DNA of 64,000 bases. Origin: Neopusillimonas aromaticivorans. GTDB lineage: Bacteria; Pseudomonadota; Gammaproteobacteria; Burkholderiales; Burkholderiaceae_B. Location of the stretch: NCBI RefSeq assembly GCF_030344915.1, contig NZ_CP128233.1, positions 992,001 through 1,056,000 on the forward strand, written 5' to 3'. Shown piece by piece: positions 60,416 through 64,000 of the stretch. The translations under genes were made by a program, and so were the position numbers. The notes under the pieces were generated by a model, which ran no database searches, was not told the origin of the DNA, and saw only the letters and a list, made by a program, of their open reading frames with translations. The stretch's first letter is position 1. The number at the start of each line of letters is the position of its first letter.

Positions 60416-62491
60416 ATGTCTTGGAAATCCCGTAGCCTGGAAAAGCTGGCGGTATGTCTTTTTATCGCGTGCAGTTTGTTCGCCCGCCCGGCCAATGCCA
60501 CCCCGCCAGCAGACACCTCGTACTACGGGTTTTCTCTGGAAAATGACATGCTTGAAATGAAAGACGGCGTGCAGGTGGCCGTCACGTACTACCGTCCGAT
60601 CGCCAGGACACCTGGGGAAACGTTTCCGGTCATTATGGAAATGGTGCCTTATCGCAAAGATGACTTTTTCGCGTTGGGCGATTATGAGTATGGTGCCTGG
60701 TTTGCAAAACGGGGCTATGTGGTTGCCCGGGTCGATGTCCGCGGCACCGGCGGCAGCACCGGCCCGATTCCCCCAGCGAATATTCTGAAGCCGAAATTTC
60801 GGATGCCGAAGAACTGGTCGACCAGCTGTCAAAGAAAAGCTGGTCCAATGGCAAGGTCGGGATGTACGGCATTTCCTGGAGCGCATTCAACGCCCTGATG
60901 ACGGCTCACAGAAAGCCACCGGCCTTGAAAGCCATTATCGCCGCACATGGTTCAACCGACCTGTTTTACAACGATGTGCACTATATTGACGGCGCCTTGC
61001 ACATCGACTCTTACGCACACCAGATCGACACCGATAACTCGATGCCGCAAAGCCCTGACTACCGCATTGATGAGGCGTATTTCCAGAATCGCTTCGACAA
61101 AGAGCCGTGGCTGTTCACCTGGCTGCGCCAACAGAAAGACGGCGACTTCTGGCGCAAGGAATCCGTCAAATTCAAGGCACCTCTGGAAGTGCCTGCCTAT
61201 CTGATCGGCGGGTTGCTCGACGGCTACCGCGACTTCGTCATGGAAGTGAGCCAGTCGACAAAGGCGCCGTTCATTGCAGAGATCGGGCCCTGGAACCACG
61301 CCTGGCCCGAATACGGCGAGCCTGGTCCGAACTATGAATGGCGCCAAAGAGCGTTGCGCTGGTGGGATTACTGGCTCAAAGACATCGACAACGGCATCCT
61401 GGATGAACCCCGCTGGACCGTTTTCATGCGGACAGGGCACCCCCGCCACTGATCTGCCGACAGTGCCCGGCAATTGGTACTGCGACAAACAGGGCCCGAA
61501 CAGCAGCACGCCACACCGCCTTTACCCGCAAGCAACACAACAACTGGGCATGGCCCCCGCGGCGCAGGAATCTGTTCAAAGTCTGGCTTACCATGCCGGG
61601 GCCGGAATGGCTGCCGGTGGCTGGTGGGGTGAACAGACGGGTGATATGGCCGCAGACGACGCCTACAGCCTTGTGTACGAATCTGCGCCGCTGACCGAAG
61701 CCATGGACATTATGGGCATGCCAAAAGTGCTGCTGCGTGTTGCCGCCGACGCTCCGTTCTATCAATGGTCTGTCCGTCTGGAAGACGTGGCCCCGGATGG
61801 CAAAGTGTCGCTGGTCAGCGGTGCCATCATCAACCCGTCGCAGCGCAATTCACGGCTTGAGCCTGAGGCACTGACGCCCGGCGTGCCCGTGACCCTGACG
61901 ACAGCAATTCACTTCACTACATGGCGTTTCAAGCCGGGCCACCGCATTCGTCTGGCAGTATCAAATGCACAGTTTCCCATGATATGGCCCAGCCCCACCG
62001 CAGGCACCACGCGTCTTTTTTCAGGCCAGGCCAGCTGGATCGAGCTACCGGTTGTGCCCGCAGAAAACGAAACCCGTACGGCCTGCACGTTGCCGCCCCC
62101 AGACGTCAACGATGTCGCACCTTTTGGCAAGGAACTGGAAAAGAACGGCCCGGTGTTCAAAAGTGTACGTAACGAGGAAACCGGTCAGTCAACGTTCTCG
62201 ACAAGCAGCAACATCCGCTGGGCCATCAATAACAACACCTATCAGTCCAGCGAATCGTACCGATGGGACGTCAACGACGCCGCGCCAGCCAATGCCAGCT
62301 ACCAGGGCGAGCGCAGAAACACCTTCACGATCGCAGGCAATGAAATAGATCTCTCGACCCGCGCCCTGATCGAGTCGGACAGTTCACATTTTCACGTCAC
62401 CTTCACCAAGACCTTGCGTCAGAACGGCGATCTGGTCAGGAAAAAACGTGGACGGATAGCATTCCGCGGATGTACCAATGAGTCTAGTTGA
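60416..62491 (+). CDS. Secreted CocE/NonD-family alpha/beta hydrolase (two frameshifts)
   Basis: About 690 residues. Signal peptide ending FARPANA. The X-Pro dipeptidyl-peptidase (S15) catalytic domain has MKDGVQVAVTYYRP, VARVDVRGTGGSTG and the nucleophile serine in VGMYGISWSAFNAL. Histidine and aspartate candidates are in IGPWNHAWPEYG and LIGGLLDGYRDF. A C-terminal jelly-roll domain follows (WSVRLEDVAPDGKVSLVSGA, IRLAVSNAQFPMIWPSP). C runs near 60770 (IPP/SEYSEAE) and 61441 (GHP/PATDLP) are short and split it into three frames. CocE relatives hydrolyse esters or amides such as cocaine and beta-lactam side chains. The natural substrate is unknown. Confidence 0.87.
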
Positions 62492-63514
62492 ACGAAACCG
62501 GAGCCGTTCAGGCACCTTGCCGCAGGCCCTGGCCGCCTGGCTTGAAGCTGTCAACACCATCGCCGCGCAGGCCGCAGCCAACGGCGTGCAGCCCACCCCG
62601 ACACCGCCCGCCAGGCACTGGCGGGGTTGACGCGCATGTACGGCGGGCAGGGGCCGGAACTGGCCGAAGTCAATGATGTCCGGCTGGCCGGATGCCCGGA
62701 CATTCCGCTGCGGTTGTACGGCCCCTGCACCAAAAAGGGCCCAGATACTGGGGCTGCGCATGAGCCCGGAGCACACGGGCCGTTGCTGGTCTATCTGCAC
62801 GGCGGGGGCCACATGGCGGGCAGCATTGATGTGTACGATCCGATCGTGCGGCGCGTCGCCTGGCATACGGGCTGTCGCACCCTCGCAGTCGAGTATCGGC
62901 TGGCTCCGGAGCATCCGTATCCGCACGGCCTGAACGACTGCCTGGCCGTGCTTCGTGCGCTTTCGGGTGGGGCTGAAGGGTCGCGACTGGATTCGCACCA
63001 GGGCATCATGCCACTGGATGCCCACCAAGGCATCATTCTTGCGGGTGATTCAGGTGGCGGCGCAATGGCGGCAACGTTGACGGCGCAGTCAGTCACTGAC
63101 AGCACGTTAACTATCACAGGGCAAATCCTGGTCTACCCAAGCCTGGACTACACCCTGGAACATCCCTCGACTCAGTCCATGGGTCGAGGCTACCTTCTGG
63201 AAACAGACCGTATCCGCTGGTATTTTGACAATTATTTTCAGCATGACGAATGTCGCATAGCCGCCTCGCCACTGAACATGCCTGCGACCGGGCTGCCTCC
63301 GACCCTGCTATTTACCGGTGGATTTTGCCCGCTTCGCGATGAAGGTTACGCCTACGCCGACCACTTGCGGAAAAATGCGGTCGCCTGCCAGCACGAAAAT
63401 TTTCCGGACATGATCCACGCCTGGTTGAATATCCACAACCTGGTGCCAGACGCCTGCGAATTGACATACGCCGTGATGGGGCAGTGGATAAAAGCCATGA
63501 TTACAGAAAGCTGA
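62478..63514 (+). CDS. Alpha/beta hydrolase, hormone-sensitive-lipase family (one-base frameshift)
   Basis: About 345 residues starting at ATG 62478 (MSLVERNRSRSG), which overlaps the stop of the CocE gene by 14 bases. HSL-family oxyanion motif YLHGGGHMAG, nucleophile GDSGGGAMAATL, VEYRLAPEHPYP, and a catalytic His in MIHAWLNI. The frame breaks near 62610 (TPTPPARQALAGLTRMYG expected). The conserved domain reads from 62627 onward in the next frame. Probably a cytosolic esterase acting on the acids or esters released by the secreted partner, by inference from the overlap. Confidence 0.87.
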
Positions 63515-63568
63515 ATGCAGTAACATGGCGTTTCTCCTCCTGGCCAGGGCTTCTCACGAGAAAACGTC

Positions 63569-64000
63569 ATGCTCAACAATTTAAAGCTTCTTCACAAATT
63601 CATCATTCTCGGGCTTGTCGCCTTGGTCATGACCGCGTTACCGACTGCACTGTACGTGCAAAAAGCCGTGTCGGAAATCGGGATCTCACGGGATGAGTCC
63701 CGTGCAATGGCCCCGCTGATGGCGGTGCAAAAAGTCATCCAGTATGCGCAGCAGCACCGGGGCCTGTCGTCGGGCATGTTGTCGGGCAATTCGGCCATGC
63801 GCGAACGGCGTCCCGCCGTCAGGGACAACGTCAACAGCGCAATTTCCGGGGTAGACGCCGCACTGTCACAAGTTCAGCCACCCGAACGCCTGATGACCGA
63901 ATGGACGCAGCAAAAGCAGCGCTGGCAAGCGCTTGAGACCAAGGTGGCCGCCGGCGAACTGACTGCTGCTCAAAGCACGGCCCAGCACACCGCCTGGATC
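63569..64000 (+). CDS. Methyl-accepting chemotaxis protein, N-terminal part (cut by window edge)
   Basis: 144 codons from ATG 63569 (MLNNLKLLHKFIILGLVALV) to the window end, still open. The first transmembrane helix is at residues 10-30. The periplasmic helical sensor follows, with QYAQQHRGLSSGMLSGN, the pattern of nitrate/nitrite-sensing (NIT) or four-helix-bundle receptor domains. HAMP and signalling domains should follow outside. Ligand unknown. Confidence 0.8.
   Translation, partial: MLNNLKLLHKFIILGLVALVMTALPTALYVQKAVSEIGISRDESRAMAPLMAVQKVIQYAQQHRGLSSGMLSGNSAMRERRPAVRDNVNSAISGVDAALSQVQPPERLMTEWTQQKQRWQALETKVAAGELTAAQSTAQHTAWI

Overview
The window looks like a chromosomal segment of a betaproteobacterium of the Alcaligenaceae type (Alcaligenes/Bordetella/Pusillimonas relatives). 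This is inferred from the host-like genes (hut-liv operon, DUF2058, YjdM, NIPSNAP, CocE hydrolase, chemoreceptor). A horizontally acquired island with a large multidrug-resistance integron sits beside them. No tRNA, rRNA or CRISPR array was recognised.

Region 1 (1-32 kb) is a plasmid- or ICE-like island: the tail of a retron-type reverse transcriptase, a RadC/JAB protein, an SOS-controlled umuDC pair, a KlcA/ArdB antirestriction protein, a large ParB-like protein, an XRE repressor, an AlpA-like regulator and the AbiEi/AbiEii type IV toxin-antitoxin system. Several of these genes have long structured leaders. Those of radC and parB are homologous and fit the description of the radC RNA motif.

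Inside the island's umuC gene lies a complete Tn402-type complex class 1 integron (2495-24374). It has intact IRi and IRt ends and a 5-bp target duplication, GAGGT. Its order is intI1 - dfrA12 - gcuF - aadA2 - estX-like hydrolase - aac(6')-IIa - blaOXA-10 family (N73S, as in OXA-17) with an IS1111-type element in its attC - qacEdelta1 - truncated sul1 fused to a relaxase relic - floR - relaxase relic - tetR/tet(G) - truncated lysR - ISCR3 - groEL::intI1 fusion - aac(6')-Ib' (L119S) - qacF/H-type - second dfrA12-gcuF-aadA2 - qacEdelta1 - sul1 - orf5 - orf6 - IRt - IS6100 (plus a 321-bp partial copy) - IRt. The floR/tet(G)/lysR/ISCR3/groEL::intI1 core is the arrangement known from Salmonella genomic island 1 (In104). 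The 123- and 152-bp arms around IS6100 are those of In4-type integrons.

Region 2 (32-45 kb) starts with IS debris and continues with a histidine/urocanate operon read leftward: substrate-binding protein, livH, livM, livG, livF, hutU, hutD, hutF, hutG, hutI. A divergent hutC repressor lies across a GTCTATAC operator. Histidine ammonia-lyase (hutH) is absent.

Region 3 (45-51 kb) is a nest of mobile elements: an IS5-type remnant containing an IS3-family element whose orfB is split by a group II intron, next to a truncated ISL3 transposase.

Region 4 (51-64 kb) holds a GMC dehydrogenase with its small subunit, a diguanylate cyclase cut short at a WYL regulator, ParDE-like and HigBA-like toxin-antitoxin pairs, a nitroreductase, a NYN/LOTUS protein, several small host genes, two secreted or cytosolic esterase-type hydrolases, and the start of a chemoreceptor.

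One caution covers the whole annotation. More than twenty genes, including conserved catabolic genes, are broken by single-base changes, almost always a shortened homopolymer. The two copies of gcuF differ by exactly such a base. This is the signature of an unpolished long-read assembly, so most frameshifts below are probably sequencing errors and not true pseudogenes.
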